A stretch of 64,000 nucleotides of DNA. Origin: an uncultured Paludibaculum sp. GTDB lineage: Bacteria > Acidobacteriota > Terriglobia > Bryobacterales > Bryobacteraceae. This document shows, piece after piece, positions 7,900-17,146 of this stretch. The notes under the pieces were generated by a model. That model made no database searches, had not been told where the DNA came from, and was given only the letters and a program-made list of their open reading frames with translations. The stretch is from the NCBI RefSeq assembly GCF_963665245.1, contig NZ_OY762269.1:1116001-1180000 (forward strand), read 5' to 3'. Both the position numbers and the translations under genes were made by a program. Each line of letters begins with the position of its first letter. The first letter of the stretch is position 1.

Positions 7900-10899
7900 T
7901 CAGTATAAACCGGCGTTCCCTGAGTCCTCAAATCGCGCATAGGCGATCATTCCGGGAATGGTAACTTCGATCTCCGTGCCGCGGCGCAGTTCACTCCAGA
8001 TTTCGAACTGCCCACCAATGCTCGTCGCCCGTTCACGCATGCCCGGAAGCCCGTAGTGGCCTTTGCGGCGTCCGGAGGTCAGCACCTGCGGATCAATGCC
8101 GCTGCCGTCGTCGCGCACGCGCAGCCGCAAAGCCCCATCGTCATACCGGATGTCGAGTTCAATTTGCTTGGCTTGAGCGTGGCGAAACGCATTGCGCACC
8201 GCCTCGCGCGCAATCCGGTAGAGATCGTCACGAACGACAGGATGCAGTCGCCGCGGCGTACCCTCCACCAGGACGCGATAGCTGGTGTCGACGCCGGCCG
8301 GCTGGGTGCCCCGCATCTCGTCCCGGAACTCGCGGTCGACCGTAGCCAGGGACTCGCCGAGATCATCGCACTCCTCCTCGCCGCGCAGCGCCTGCACCGC
8401 GTCCCGTCCTTCCGTGATCGCCGCTGCCGCTTGATCGATAGCCGATCCCAAGGCCACGCCGGCCGCGTCCGGCTCCTCCGGCAGCATGTCCCGCACAGCC
8501 TGGAAACGCAGGATCAGCCCGTGAAAGCTCTGTAGCAGCGTGTCGTGCAGCTCGCGCGCAATTCGCGTTCGCTCATCCAGCCGCTCCTGGAATCGCAGGT
8601 TCCACTGCTGTTGGACGGCTCGCAATCTCAACTGGTACGCGGCGAACCCGATGGCGCAGATCGAGAGGGCCGCGGAAGTGCGGAACCACAGCGTCTGCCA
8701 CAGCGTCGGTTCGACATACAATGCGATTCCAGCGGGCGCTTCATTCCAAAGCCCATCGATGTTGCTCGCCCGCACTTCGAAACGATAGGAGCCCGGAGCC
8801 AAATTCGTATACGTCGCCTCACGCCCCGCTGTCGGTTCACTCCAGTCGCGATCGAAGCCCGCCAGCCGATAGCGGAACCGCACGCGATCCGGCGCTGCCA
8901 GATTCAGCCCGGCAAAACGGATCACCGTTCGTTGGCTGCCCGCCGGGATGGAGACCCTCTCGCCAATCTGCAACTGGCGGTCGTCCGCTGAGACCTGTTG
9001 AAACTGAACATGCGTGGGCGGTGAGGGCTGCCTCAGCGCAGAGGGGTCGGCCATCACCAGCGTGTTGCCTAGCGACATCCAGATGCGGCCCCCTGCGTCC
9101 GTCGTGATGGAGCGGCTCGTTCGGCTCGGCGAGATAGCCGGCAGCCCATCATGGACACCGAACTGCCGGACAAATACGGAACCCGCGCCGTCATTCAACA
9201 GTGCGCCGCGCTCCACGCGCAGCACATGATTCGATGTGAGGATCCACAGAAAGTCATCCCGGTCCACCGCAATCCCGAAGATTGGTTCGTGGAGCAACGG
9301 CTGGTTGGCAGCCGCTAGATAAGCCTTCCCCTTTTCGATTCGCCCAAGGCCCTGATCCGCCCCCACCCACAGGACACCGGATCCATCGGCCAGGATGCAA
9401 TTGATCCGGCCGGGCGGCACTCCGTCGCGGGCAGTGAAACTCCTCCACTCCCCGTTCGCCAGCGATGCGATGCCACTAGCGGTGGCGAACCACATGACAC
9501 CGTCCTGAGTCTGCTCAATCGCGGTCACGGTATTCAGATGAAGGCCCGCCGCGTTCGAGTGCAGCACCGTGTGCCCGTTCGCAATCTCCGCGACCCCTGC
9601 GTTCTGCAGCCCCGCCCACAGAGCTCCTGCACCGCGCTGGAAGAGGGCGATGATCGGATGGTCGAGCCGTCCATCCTTCCTCGCCTGCGCATTGGCCGCG
9701 GCCACCTTGACATCCAGCAGCCCACCGTCCTTCTGCCCCAACCAGAGATTCTGTCCGCTGCCGGCCAGTGACGTGTAGTCGCCTGTGGCGAGGACGCGCT
9801 CGCTCCGGCCCCCGGCAATCCGCACAAGCCCGAGATTCGGCCGAGCGCACCACACCGCCCCACGCTCGTCTGCGAAAAGCGCTCCGCCGCTCCCGCCTGA
9901 GGCGGCATCGAGAGGATAAGTGGTCAGAATCCGTTGCCGCAGCCGCACAACTCCGTTGGAGGTACCCGCCCAGACATCGCCTTCCCGGTCTTCGTACAGA
10001 GACGTCACTGGGTCAGGAGAAGAAGCCGCCACACAGCGCGTGGCGTTCTCGGAGCCCATCCGGCAAAGGCCTAGCGTCGACCCCACCCAGAGATCACCCT
10101 GCCGGTCTTCCAGCATCGTCTGGATGTGCGTAGGGCCGAACAGTTGCCCCGGCGCGCTTGCCCCGTCCCATTGCAGTAACCCCTGGTTGGTCCCCACCCG
10201 GAAACCATGCGCCCCGAACGGAAGCAGGGCGTTGATCTTGACGTGACGCAGATCCTCCAACTGCGCAGGGAGCCGGCGATCTGGGTAGGCAAACAGGCCC
10301 TGCAAGGCGGTGCCCATCCAGAACGTGCCATCGCGAGCCCGGACAGCCGCTGTGATGTCGGGGCGCGTGCCCTGCAGCGAAGTGAAGCTCCTGCCGTCGT
10401 AAGCGACCAGTCCTCGCCGCACCGTCGCGATCAGGATCGTTCCATTGTGCTCCTGATAGATCGCGGATAGCGGATCCTCCGGTTGACCGGGCAAACGCGG
10501 CAGTTCCTCCAGTTCTTCACTACGGAGGCGCAGCCGCTGGAGCCCCTGGGTGCTGATCAGCAGATTCCCTTGTGAATCGCCCGCCAGAGCAAAGACGGAG
10601 TCAATCGGTGTGCGGTTGGGGCCGGTCTGCCGGAACACTCGAAACACCGATCCGTCGAATCGGACCAGGCCGCGGTCGGTGCCAATCCAGAGATATCCGT
10701 CGTGGGTTTGCGTGATGCCGTAAATGCGGCCGCCGGGGTACCCGCGCGACACGTCCCACTCATCGCGGATATATTGCGGCAACTCGTTTTGGCTTGAGTT
10801 GCCTCTGGCGGCGGGCAGTCCGAAACATAGAATCGAGAGACCGGCAAGCACGCCGTATCGCCGCGAGCCGGTCTCAGGGCGTATATTCGAACCGGTCAA
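7900..10899 (-). CDS. Propeller-domain sensor histidine kinase (reg_prop / Y_Y_Y / HisKA_3)
   Basis: About 999 residues. After a leader (SRRYGVLAGLSILCFGLPAA) come some 650 residues of repeated beta-propeller blades with the WIGTDRGLVRFDG-type motif (WMGT, WVGST, WAGTS, WLGQ, WVGAD). A Y_Y_Y immunoglobulin-like domain follows (RFRYRLAGFDRDWSEP, ATYTNLAPGSYRFEV), then one membrane helix (TSAALSICAIGFAAYQL), a HisKA_3 dimerisation box (RIARELHDTLLQSFHGLI) and an HATPase with DDGSGID and GHYGLPGMRERA. It is a periplasmic ligand sensor, in related systems for carbohydrates. TTG at 10899 is chosen because GGGGAGG stands six bases upstream; GTG at 10851 is an alternative. It overlaps the upstream gene by 26 nt. 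Confidence 0.88.
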   Translation of the reverse strand: MTGSNIRPETGSRRYGVLAGLSILCFGLPAARGNSSQNELPQYIRDEWDVSRGYPGGRIYGITQTHDGYLWIGTDRGLVRFDGSVFRVFRQTGPNRTPIDSVFALAGDSQGNLLISTQGLQRLRLRSEELEELPRLPGQPEDPLSAIYQEHNGTILIATVRRGLVAYDGRSFTSLQGTRPDITAAVRARDGTFWMGTALQGLFAYPDRRLPAQLEDLRHVKINALLPFGAHGFRVGTNQGLLQWDGASAPGQLFGPTHIQTMLEDRQGDLWVGSTLGLCRMGSENATRCVAASSPDPVTSLYEDREGDVWAGTSNGVVRLRQRILTTYPLDAASGGSGGALFADERGAVWCARPNLGLVRIAGGRSERVLATGDYTSLAGSGQNLWLGQKDGGLLDVKVAAANAQARKDGRLDHPIIALFQRGAGALWAGLQNAGVAEIANGHTVLHSNAAGLHLNTVTAIEQTQDGVMWFATASGIASLANGEWRSFTARDGVPPGRINCILADGSGVLWVGADQGLGRIEKGKAYLAAANQPLLHEPIFGIAVDRDDFLWILTSNHVLRVERGALLNDGAGSVFVRQFGVHDGLPAISPSRTSRSITTDAGGRIWMSLGNTLVMADPSALRQPSPPTHVQFQQVSADDRQLQIGERVSIPAGSQRTVIRFAGLNLAAPDRVRFRYRLAGFDRDWSEPTAGREATYTNLAPGSYRFEVRASNIDGLWNEAPAGIALYVEPTLWQTLWFRTSAALSICAIGFAAYQLRLRAVQQQWNLRFQERLDERTRIARELHDTLLQSFHGLILRFQAVRDMLPEEPDAAGVALGSAIDQAAAAITEGRDAVQALRGEEECDDLGESLATVDREFRDEMRGTQPAGVDTSYRVLVEGTPRRLHPVVRDDLYRIAREAVRNAFRHAQAKQIELDIRYDDGALRLRVRDDGSGIDPQVLTSGRRKGHYGLPGMRERATSIGGQFEIWSELRRGTEIEVTIPGMIAYARFEDSGNAGLY

Positions 10900-11938
10900 C
10901 GACAACCTCCCCTTCCGCCGGATGCTGGGATGCGCTGTTCGGCAAATATAGCGCGATGCGAGCCGACTCCACGCCCGGAGTGGGAATCCCGAGCGTGAAC
11001 TTGTGTTGGGCCACGACACGCTTGCGGTTGCCTGCGCTCGAGGTGGCGAATTCGATCTGGCCCGCTTCCCAGCGGAACGAGTGCGCGAAGTCGCCAGGCT
11101 GCAGATGGAACTCGTATAAATTGCTCGCGACCTGGTAGGGCTGTACGACAAATCGCGCACTCTGAATCGGCGCCGAGGAACGTCGGCGGATCACCACGTC
11201 CATCTCGCGACTATTCTGATCGGCGCCCGAGTAATCCCACGTGAACATCTCCAGCGTGAGGTCGGGCGCCAGTTTGGAAAGGTCACGCACGGAAAATGAG
11301 TAGGTCCCATACCCCAGGCTTCGCGTCAGCGCGACCTCGGCGCATTCAAATCGCTCGCCTCGCTTGTTGATCCGAAGGTGGAGTGCCCCTCTGGCATCGG
11401 TCCAGGCGTTGGCCGCTGAATACGGATTGTTTCGCCCGCCGCGATTGCTGGCCGCGGTTCGAACCCGCCATTCATAGCCGCTGAACTGCAACATGGGCGA
11501 TGGCGAAGCGGAAGCACCCTTGGCGACGCCCACCGCAGCCACAAGCCCGCCAACGGCGGGCAGGGTCTGGATGCTCCGCTCCGGGCGATACCCCGGATCG
11601 ACCAGCAGCGCGGCATAGTCGCTGCCCAGATGCGTGGCATTGCGCCACTTGGCGTTGGGCTGGATCCTGGTGAATGGGGCTTCCAGCAGGGGTTGCAGCC
11701 ACCACGCTCCGTTCTTGGCGTATAGGACGATCTGCTGTCCCTGGTGAGCGCCCGCTACCGCACCTTCAATAATGTCGTGTTTGTCGGAACCGTTGACGTC
11801 CGCCAGTGGAATGCGCGTGAATCGAATGGTTGCCCGCGGCCCGCTCGGGGTGGTGCGGCAACCCGCCCCCAGTGTGCCCGCCGCAACGATGAGCTGTCGA
11901 CGTGTGATTTCAGCCCGCCCTGCCACGATCGATGACAT
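10874..11938 (-). CDS. Secreted protein with C-terminal GH16-like (jelly-roll) region
   Basis: About 354 residues. The N-terminus has a Tat/lipoprotein-like signal (EITRRQLIVAAGTLGAGC). The middle part (about 45-150) resembles a beta-rich repeat domain (VNGSDKHDIIEGAV, GSDYAALLVDPGYRPERSIQ). The C-terminal half reads like a concanavalin-type jelly roll of GH16 relatives: GTYSFSVRDLSKL, LTLEMFTWDYSG, NSREMDVVIRRR, SFRWEAGQIEF, ARIALYLPNSASQHPAEGEV. The catalytic ExDxxE of active GH16 enzymes is not clear, so it may only bind sugars. TTG at 11950 is an alternative start. It overlaps the downstream histidine kinase by 26 nt, suggesting coupled expression. Confidence 0.6.
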   Translation of the reverse strand: MSSIVAGRAEITRRQLIVAAGTLGAGCRTTPSGPRATIRFTRIPLADVNGSDKHDIIEGAVAGAHQGQQIVLYAKNGAWWLQPLLEAPFTRIQPNAKWRNATHLGSDYAALLVDPGYRPERSIQTLPAVGGLVAAVGVAKGASASPSPMLQFSGYEWRVRTAASNRGGRNNPYSAANAWTDARGALHLRINKRGERFECAEVALTRSLGYGTYSFSVRDLSKLAPDLTLEMFTWDYSGADQNSREMDVVIRRRSSAPIQSARFVVQPYQVASNLYEFHLQPGDFAHSFRWEAGQIEFATSSAGNRKRVVAQHKFTLGIPTPGVESARIALYLPNSASQHPAEGEVVVDRFEYTP

Positions 11939-12413
11939 CCCGTGGATCAATTATTGCAGGATTCAACCTGCCACCAAGGCTCGCGCAATAACAACTTCCC
12001 ATCCGGAGCCCGGTGGGGCGGGGTTCAGTCTTGCCTCTTCGGAGCACCCGAAACCGCGCACCGATTATTGCGCCACCCCAAAGAGAGTCTCCTCCTCGGT
12101 AAGCCTCTCGCCACCAGCCTCAGGCAGCCTCTGAAACCAACGCCCCTTCACCCCATAACTTTCCCGTTTCGACACGTGAGATTTCCTTCGGTGGGTCGAG
12201 AATTATCTTCTGCCGGCAATCTCACTCCCCAGGTCCCATCCGCCGCTTCGGACTCCGCACCCGGATCGGCTCGCACGGGTCGCTCCAGCCTGACGCCCGT
12301 CGGCTATGGAGGCACGGCCATCGGCCCATGCTGCACCACGCACCTTTGGCGTGTGATCCACCCCGGCCCGGCGTCGTTTCGCAGACGCTGGGGTGATCCC
12401 CAGCAGGCCTCGG
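11939..12413. other. Intergenic stretch without recognisable gene
   Basis: About 475 nt between the secreted protein and the esterase. The short open frames seen on both strands have arginine/proline-rich shadow composition. On the minus strand, TTGGTG followed by an AATAAT/ATAATT block just upstream of 11938 could be a weak promoter. Nothing else is seen. Confidence 0.35.
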
Positions 12414-13172
12414 TCAGCCCCAGGTTGCGTCCAGGCTCAGGTACGCCAAGGCGTAGCGGCGCCCAAACTCGCGCAAGCCCGGAGTATTGAAGTGGACGGA
12501 GTCCCCTTTGTCCTTCAGACCCGCCGACGAGACGAAGGCCACCTTCCGGGCTCGCAAGGGCAATTGCGCCAGTTGCTCGTTCACCAGACCGGAGAATGGG
12601 CTCGCATCCGGCGTGGTCCGGAGAAACTCGCCTAACTGACCAACCACGACGGGCAATTCCGGAGCACCCAGTTCTCCGCGCAGCGCGTTCATCATTGGCA
12701 CCCATCGGGCCGTGTACGAGCGAGCCAGTTCCTCCTTGCTGCTGTCCGCCTCGCCCTGGTGCCACAGGATGCCGCAAAACACCCCGGCCGGAGCCGCCGC
12801 TTTCGCCCGGCGCACTGCTTGGGTGAACAACGTCCCGCCCGGCTTCCACTCGTCCAGGCTCGAGCCGCCCATGGCCGCCGGCACCAGCCCGATCCTCTGT
12901 TGCGGCCCGAAGTTGAGCAGAGTCCGGGCGAAGGAGCGCCCCAGGCCGACCGCCGCAATCGGCTTGTCGTAGTGAATCGGATCCACCGCCGGCTTCCACT
13001 CCATCTCCTTGCTCAAGGCAAGGACGCCCGGGACCGGCACTTGATCTTCCGCCTCCACCACACCACGGCCCGCCATGTTCGACTGGCCGGCCAGCAGGAA
13101 CAGTTTCAGATTCGTGGTTTGTGCCTGGAGGGCCAGGCTCGCCGATCCGGCCAGAAATACTCTTCTCTGCAT
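12414..13172 (-). CDS. Sialate O-acetylesterase-like SGNH hydrolase (SASA domain)
   Basis: 252-residue secreted esterase. A short signal peptide (RRVFLAGSASLALQAQ) is followed by the SGNH block I LFLLAGQSNMAGRG with nucleophile Ser31. Further blocks are PAAMGGSSLDEW, CGILWHQGEADSS, and the C-terminal Asp/His pair in GDSVHFNTPG. This family removes acetyl groups from sialic acids or plant-type sugars; here acetylated polysaccharide is the likely substrate, by inference from the carbohydrate genes nearby. The start ATG at 13172 follows GGGGAGG. Length is normal for single-domain members. Confidence 0.88.
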   Translation of the reverse strand: MQRRVFLAGSASLALQAQTTNLKLFLLAGQSNMAGRGVVEAEDQVPVPGVLALSKEMEWKPAVDPIHYDKPIAAVGLGRSFARTLLNFGPQQRIGLVPAAMGGSSLDEWKPGGTLFTQAVRRAKAAAPAGVFCGILWHQGEADSSKEELARSYTARWVPMMNALRGELGAPELPVVVGQLGEFLRTTPDASPFSGLVNEQLAQLPLRARKVAFVSSAGLKDKGDSVHFNTPGLREFGRRYALAYLSLDATWG

Positions 13173-13185
13173 GGCGTCCTCCCCT

Positions 13186-14127
13186 TCAATTCGCGCAGCG
13201 CATCGGCTCGAAAACTTCGGTCGTGAAATAGCGCTCCATGCGGTCCGGCAGCACGGTCACCACCTGGGCCGTCGGGCCAAGCCGCCGGGCCATCTCCGCC
13301 GCCGCGGCGTAGTTCAAGCCCGAACTCGCCCCTACCGGGAATCCATGTCTCATCAGGTTGCGTGTCGTGGCCAGAGCGTCCTTGTCCCGGACCTCAATCA
13401 CCTGCAGCCCCGGCAGTTCTTCGGGCCGGAAGATCTGCGAAACACAGTCCAGCACGCCCGGGATCCGCGAACTAAAGCTGCAGCACTCCACCTCCGGCGT
13501 GCTGCCCAGATCGACCGGCCGCGCATGCACGGGAATCGGTTCACAACCACTTTCGCGAATGCCTTGGTACAGCCCAAGCAGCGTCCCACCCGTACCCACG
13601 CCGCTCACCACGGCATCCACTTGCCCACCCGGAATCTGGTCCAGCACTTCGCGCGCCGTGGCTTGCGCGTGTGCTGTGGCGTTCTCGGGATTCGAAAACT
13701 GGCAGGGCAGAAAGCCGTGGCATTCCGCCGCCAGCCTCTCGGTCTCCGCGATCGACCCGCGAATGCCCAACTCCTTCGGGGTGAGCCGGATCTCGCCACC
13801 CAACGCCCGGATCATCAGCACTCGCTCGTTGCTCACGCCCTCCGGCATCACCGCAATGAACCGCATGCCGAACTGGGCGGAAACCAGCGCCATCGCGATG
13901 CTCGTCGATCCGCTGGATGCCTCCAGCACGACACTGCCGGGACGGATGTGCCCCTCGCGCCAGGCCTTCGTCAGGATGTGGCGGGCAATCCGGTCTTTCG
14001 TCGAGCCGCTGGGATTCAGGAACTCCAGCTTGCACCAGACAACGGGGCCCTCGTCTTCTAGGCGGATCGGCGCCAAAGGAGTTGGCCCCAACAGGTGGAG
14101 ATACGCATTCAGTTGTGGCAGCTTCAT
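13186..14127 (-). CDS. PLP-dependent cysteine-synthase-family protein
   Basis: 313-residue fold-type II PLP enzyme. The Schiff-base Lys44 is in PSGSTKDRIA. The substrate loop reads ASSGSTSIA in place of the usual TSGNTG, and the PLP phosphate loop is GVGTGGTLLG. The C-terminal VGASSGLNYAAA is the pyridine-nitrogen serine region. It is related to O-acetylserine sulfhydrylase, cystathionine beta-synthase and SbnA-like synthases; the changed loop suggests a substrate other than plain O-acetylserine. The start at 14127 lies just opposite the divergent heparinase gene. It precedes the esterase by 13 nt on the same strand, so they are probably cotranscribed. Confidence 0.82.
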   Translation of the reverse strand: MKLPQLNAYLHLLGPTPLAPIRLEDEGPVVWCKLEFLNPSGSTKDRIARHILTKAWREGHIRPGSVVLEASSGSTSIAMALVSAQFGMRFIAVMPEGVSNERVLMIRALGGEIRLTPKELGIRGSIAETERLAAECHGFLPCQFSNPENATAHAQATAREVLDQIPGGQVDAVVSGVGTGGTLLGLYQGIRESGCEPIPVHARPVDLGSTPEVECCSFSSRIPGVLDCVSQIFRPEELPGLQVIEVRDKDALATTRNLMRHGFPVGASSGLNYAAAAEMARRLGPTAQVVTVLPDRMERYFTTEVFEPMRCAN

Positions 14128-14172
14128 CTATTTCAGGCTACACACAAGCGGGCAATTGTGTATGAATGTCTT

Positions 14173-16128
14173 ATGTTCTCTCCCACCCGTCGTGCGATCC
14201 TGGCGGCGCCCGCCGCTACCCTGTTGTCCACCGCCCAGGATGTAAGGCAGCCGGTAGAGTCCCGCCGGCTGCTGGCTTCGCAGCACGATGCCACTGGTTT
14301 CTCGACTGCGCTGCTGCCTCGGGAACAGTGGCGCCCCTATCCGCGGGCAGCGGACCGCGCCGCCTGGCAGTCGATACCGGCCGACCTGCGCTCTGCGTTC
14401 ATCGAGGCAGCCGGCCGGCAGAAAGGCAAACCTTGGGACTCTCTGCCTGCCAGCGTCTTCCTCGACTTTCAGCGGAACGGCAACCGCTCTCGCTTCGAGA
14501 ACCTCACGTTCGGGCGCCGCATTCGCCTCCGGCAGGCCGTGCTGGCCGAGTGCATGGAAGGCCAGGGTCGCTTCCTGGACGACATCCTCGATGGCCTCTG
14601 GCTGGTCTGCGAAGAGAGCTTCTGGGGTGTGCCGGCGCACATGGGTGCACAGAAAGCGGGCGTCGGCCTGCCCGACATCAGCGAGCCTATCGTAGACCTG
14701 TTCGCCGCCGAAACCGCCAACACCATTGCCTGGATCGACTACCTGCTCGGACCCGAACTGGAGCAGTTGTCTCCTCTCATTCGGCCAAGGTTGTCGACTG
14801 AGGTGCACCGGCGCATGCTCGACCCCTGCTCGTCCCGTAACAACTTCGGCTGGATGGGCCTCGACCCCGATCACCAGAGTCCACTCAATAACTGGACGCC
14901 CTGGATCGACTCCAACTGGTTGACCGCCAATCTCCTGATGGAGACCGACGCGTCCAAACGCGCCGCCACCGCCTACCGCATCCTGCAATCGGTCGACCGG
15001 TTCCTGGACTACTACCACCCCGATGGCGGCTGCGATGAAGGGCCAAGTTACTGGGGCCGGGCCGGCGCCTCGCTGTTCGACTGCCTGGAACTCCTCCACT
15101 CGGCTTCGAACGGACGTCTCGACTACTTCGGCGCCCCGCTCGTGCAGGCCATCGGCGCCTACATCTACAAGGCGCACATCGCCGGAGACTGGTATGTGAA
15201 CTTCGCCGACGCGTCAGCCCGCGTAGTCCCCAACGGCAACTTGGTCTGGCGCTATGGCCAACGGATCAAGGACCCGCGGATGGCTTCGCACGGAGCCTGG
15301 ATCGCCGCGTCTCACCCGAAGCCTAACCTCGAGCCGGACGCGCTGGGTCGCACCATCGACCAACTATTTCACGCCAAGGACCTGCGGGCCGCCGCCGCCG
15401 GCGCCAAGCCGGCCCTGCTCCGGGACGTCTTCCTGCCCGGTGTCCAGGTCTTCGCCGCACGTGGAAGTCAGGGCTCCACGGATGGGTTCTACCTCGCCGC
15501 CCAGGGCGGGCACAATGCGGAAAGCCACAACCACAACGACGTGGGCAACTTCATCGTCTTCCACAACGGCGAACCGGTACTGGTTGACGTGGGTGTCGAA
15601 ACCTACACAGCCAAGACCTTCTCCAGCCGCCGCTATGAGATCTGGACCATGCAATCGGCCTGGCACAACTGCCCCACCATCAATGGCGTGATGCAGCAGG
15701 CGGGCCGGCGGTTCGAGGCCCGGTCCGTGGCCAGTTCAACCGACGACAAGGCTGCTGTCTTCGGCCTGGAGATGCAGCACGCTTATCCGCCGGAAGCGGG
15801 TGTCCAGTCGTGGCGGCGCCAGATGCGCCTCGATCGCGCCGCCAACTCGATCGCTATCGAGGATCAATTCCGGTTGAGCAGGAATCAGTCCCTGGAGCTC
15901 AGTCTCATCTCCATCCGGCTTCCCAGGGAGGTTGCGCCGGGCGAGGTCCACCTGGAAGGCGGCTTCATACTGAAGTACGATCCTGCGCTGCGCGCTGTGA
16001 TCGATCAGCACTCCGCCGCCGATGCCAGGCTACGGCCCATCTGGGGATCAACCGTGCATCGTATCCGGCTCACAACGAACACGCCTCCGTTGGAAGGTCG
16101 ATACACTGTGACAATCACCCTCACATGA
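14173..16128 (+). CDS. Heparinase II/III family protein (polysaccharide lyase)
   Basis: 651 residues with a twin-arginine export signal (SPTRRAILAAPAATLL). The N-terminal 400 residues form an alpha/alpha toroid typical of heparinase/alginate lyases (QSPLNNWTPWIDSNW, YYHPDGGCDEGPSYWGRAG with the Tyr and acidic residues of the active cleft). From about 440 the beta-sandwich Heparinase_II_III domain begins: GHNAESHNHNDVGNFIVFHN, then PVLVDVGVETYT and WHNCPTINGV. The conserved His/Asn run is the catalytic and metal area. It cleaves uronate-containing polysaccharide in the periplasm. An earlier in-frame codon at 14095 is rejected because ATG at 14173 opens exactly at the signal peptide. Its stop overlaps the next start (ATGA). 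Confidence 0.9.
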   Translation: MFSPTRRAILAAPAATLLSTAQDVRQPVESRRLLASQHDATGFSTALLPREQWRPYPRAADRAAWQSIPADLRSAFIEAAGRQKGKPWDSLPASVFLDFQRNGNRSRFENLTFGRRIRLRQAVLAECMEGQGRFLDDILDGLWLVCEESFWGVPAHMGAQKAGVGLPDISEPIVDLFAAETANTIAWIDYLLGPELEQLSPLIRPRLSTEVHRRMLDPCSSRNNFGWMGLDPDHQSPLNNWTPWIDSNWLTANLLMETDASKRAATAYRILQSVDRFLDYYHPDGGCDEGPSYWGRAGASLFDCLELLHSASNGRLDYFGAPLVQAIGAYIYKAHIAGDWYVNFADASARVVPNGNLVWRYGQRIKDPRMASHGAWIAASHPKPNLEPDALGRTIDQLFHAKDLRAAAAGAKPALLRDVFLPGVQVFAARGSQGSTDGFYLAAQGGHNAESHNHNDVGNFIVFHNGEPVLVDVGVETYTAKTFSSRRYEIWTMQSAWHNCPTINGVMQQAGRRFEARSVASSTDDKAAVFGLEMQHAYPPEAGVQSWRRQMRLDRAANSIAIEDQFRLSRNQSLELSLISIRLPREVAPGEVHLEGGFILKYDPALRAVIDQHSAADARLRPIWGSTVHRIRLTTNTPPLEGRYTVTITLT

Positions 16129-17144
16129 TTCGAACTGAAGACCAACTCGAAGACGAGCTGAGCACGCCCTCCCACGAGGACGTCGCATCGGTAAAAGACC
16201 TCCGCGGTCCCATCCTGATTCTGGGCGCTGCCGGCAAGATGGGGCCTTCTCTCGCGCACCGCCTGAAGCGTGCGCTGGAGGCTGGCGGCAACCCCGCGAA
16301 AGTCATGGCCGTCTCGCGATTCTCGTCGGAGGGGTCGAGGGCGCAGTTTGAGTCCTGGGGGATCTCCACCATTCCGTGCGACATGCTCGTGCCTGGTGCG
16401 CTCGTGCACTTGCCGGATGCCGAGAACATCATCTACATGGCGGCCCGCAAATTCGGTTCCAGCGGTAACCCGTCTCTCACCTGGGCGATCAACGCCTTCC
16501 TCCCTGGCTTGGTGATGTGCCGCTATCAGGGTGCCCGGATCGCTGCGTTCTCCTCCGGCAACGTCTATCCGCTGGTCCCGGTCGAATCGGGCGGAGCCAC
16601 CGAACAGACGCCGCCGCTGCCCCTGGGCGAGTACGCCCAGTCGGTGCTGGCCCGGGAGCGGATCTTCGAACACTCCACTTTGGAGTGGGGCACCCGCGTG
16701 GCGCTGATCCGCCTGAACTACGCTGTGGAGCTGCGCTATGGAGTCCTGGTCGACATCGGCCGCAAGGTGCTGGCCGGGACGCCGATCGATGTCACCATGG
16801 GGCACGTCAACGTCGTCTGGCAGGGCGATGCCAATTCGGTCGCCATCCAGTTGCTGGCTCGCTGCGCCTCGCCCGCGTTTATTCTTAATGTCACCGGGCC
16901 CGAGACCCTGCGCGTTCGGGACATCGCCCAGGAGTTTGCCCGCCATCTGGGCCGCCCAGTCGAGTTCCAGGGCGCCGAGGCGCCCACCGCGCTGCTGAAC
17001 AATGCGGCTCTCTGCCATTCGATGTTTGGACGGCCGCGTGTGAGCGTGTCGCAGATGATCGAGTGGATCGCCCACTGGATCCATCAGGATGGCCGGCAGC
17101 TGAACAAACCTACACATTTCGAGAATCGGGAGGGGCGCTTCTAG
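16125..17144 (+). CDS. NAD-dependent epimerase/dehydratase family protein
   Basis: 339 residues of extended short-chain dehydrogenase type. The Rossmann loop is ILILGAAGKMGPSLAHRL near residues 26-43. The catalytic Tyr/Lys motif is degenerate: EYAQSVLARERIFE replaces YxxxK, with Ser in AFSSGNVYP. GHVNVVWQGDANSVAI is the usual substrate-domain strand. The family acts on nucleotide-linked or free sugars. Its ATG overlaps the heparinase stop by 4 nt and the DapA-like gene starts 2 nt after its own stop, so all three are translationally coupled. That suggests modification of the sugars released by the lyase. Confidence 0.85.
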   Translation: MIRTEDQLEDELSTPSHEDVASVKDLRGPILILGAAGKMGPSLAHRLKRALEAGGNPAKVMAVSRFSSEGSRAQFESWGISTIPCDMLVPGALVHLPDAENIIYMAARKFGSSGNPSLTWAINAFLPGLVMCRYQGARIAAFSSGNVYPLVPVESGGATEQTPPLPLGEYAQSVLARERIFEHSTLEWGTRVALIRLNYAVELRYGVLVDIGRKVLAGTPIDVTMGHVNVVWQGDANSVAIQLLARCASPAFILNVTGPETLRVRDIAQEFARHLGRPVEFQGAEAPTALLNNAALCHSMFGRPRVSVSQMIEWIAHWIHQDGRQLNKPTHFENREGRF

Positions 17145-17146
17145 CC

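Noticed and set aside
14128..15177. 349-residue minus-strand gene
   Set aside because: Antisense shadow of the heparinase gene with no recognisable motif.
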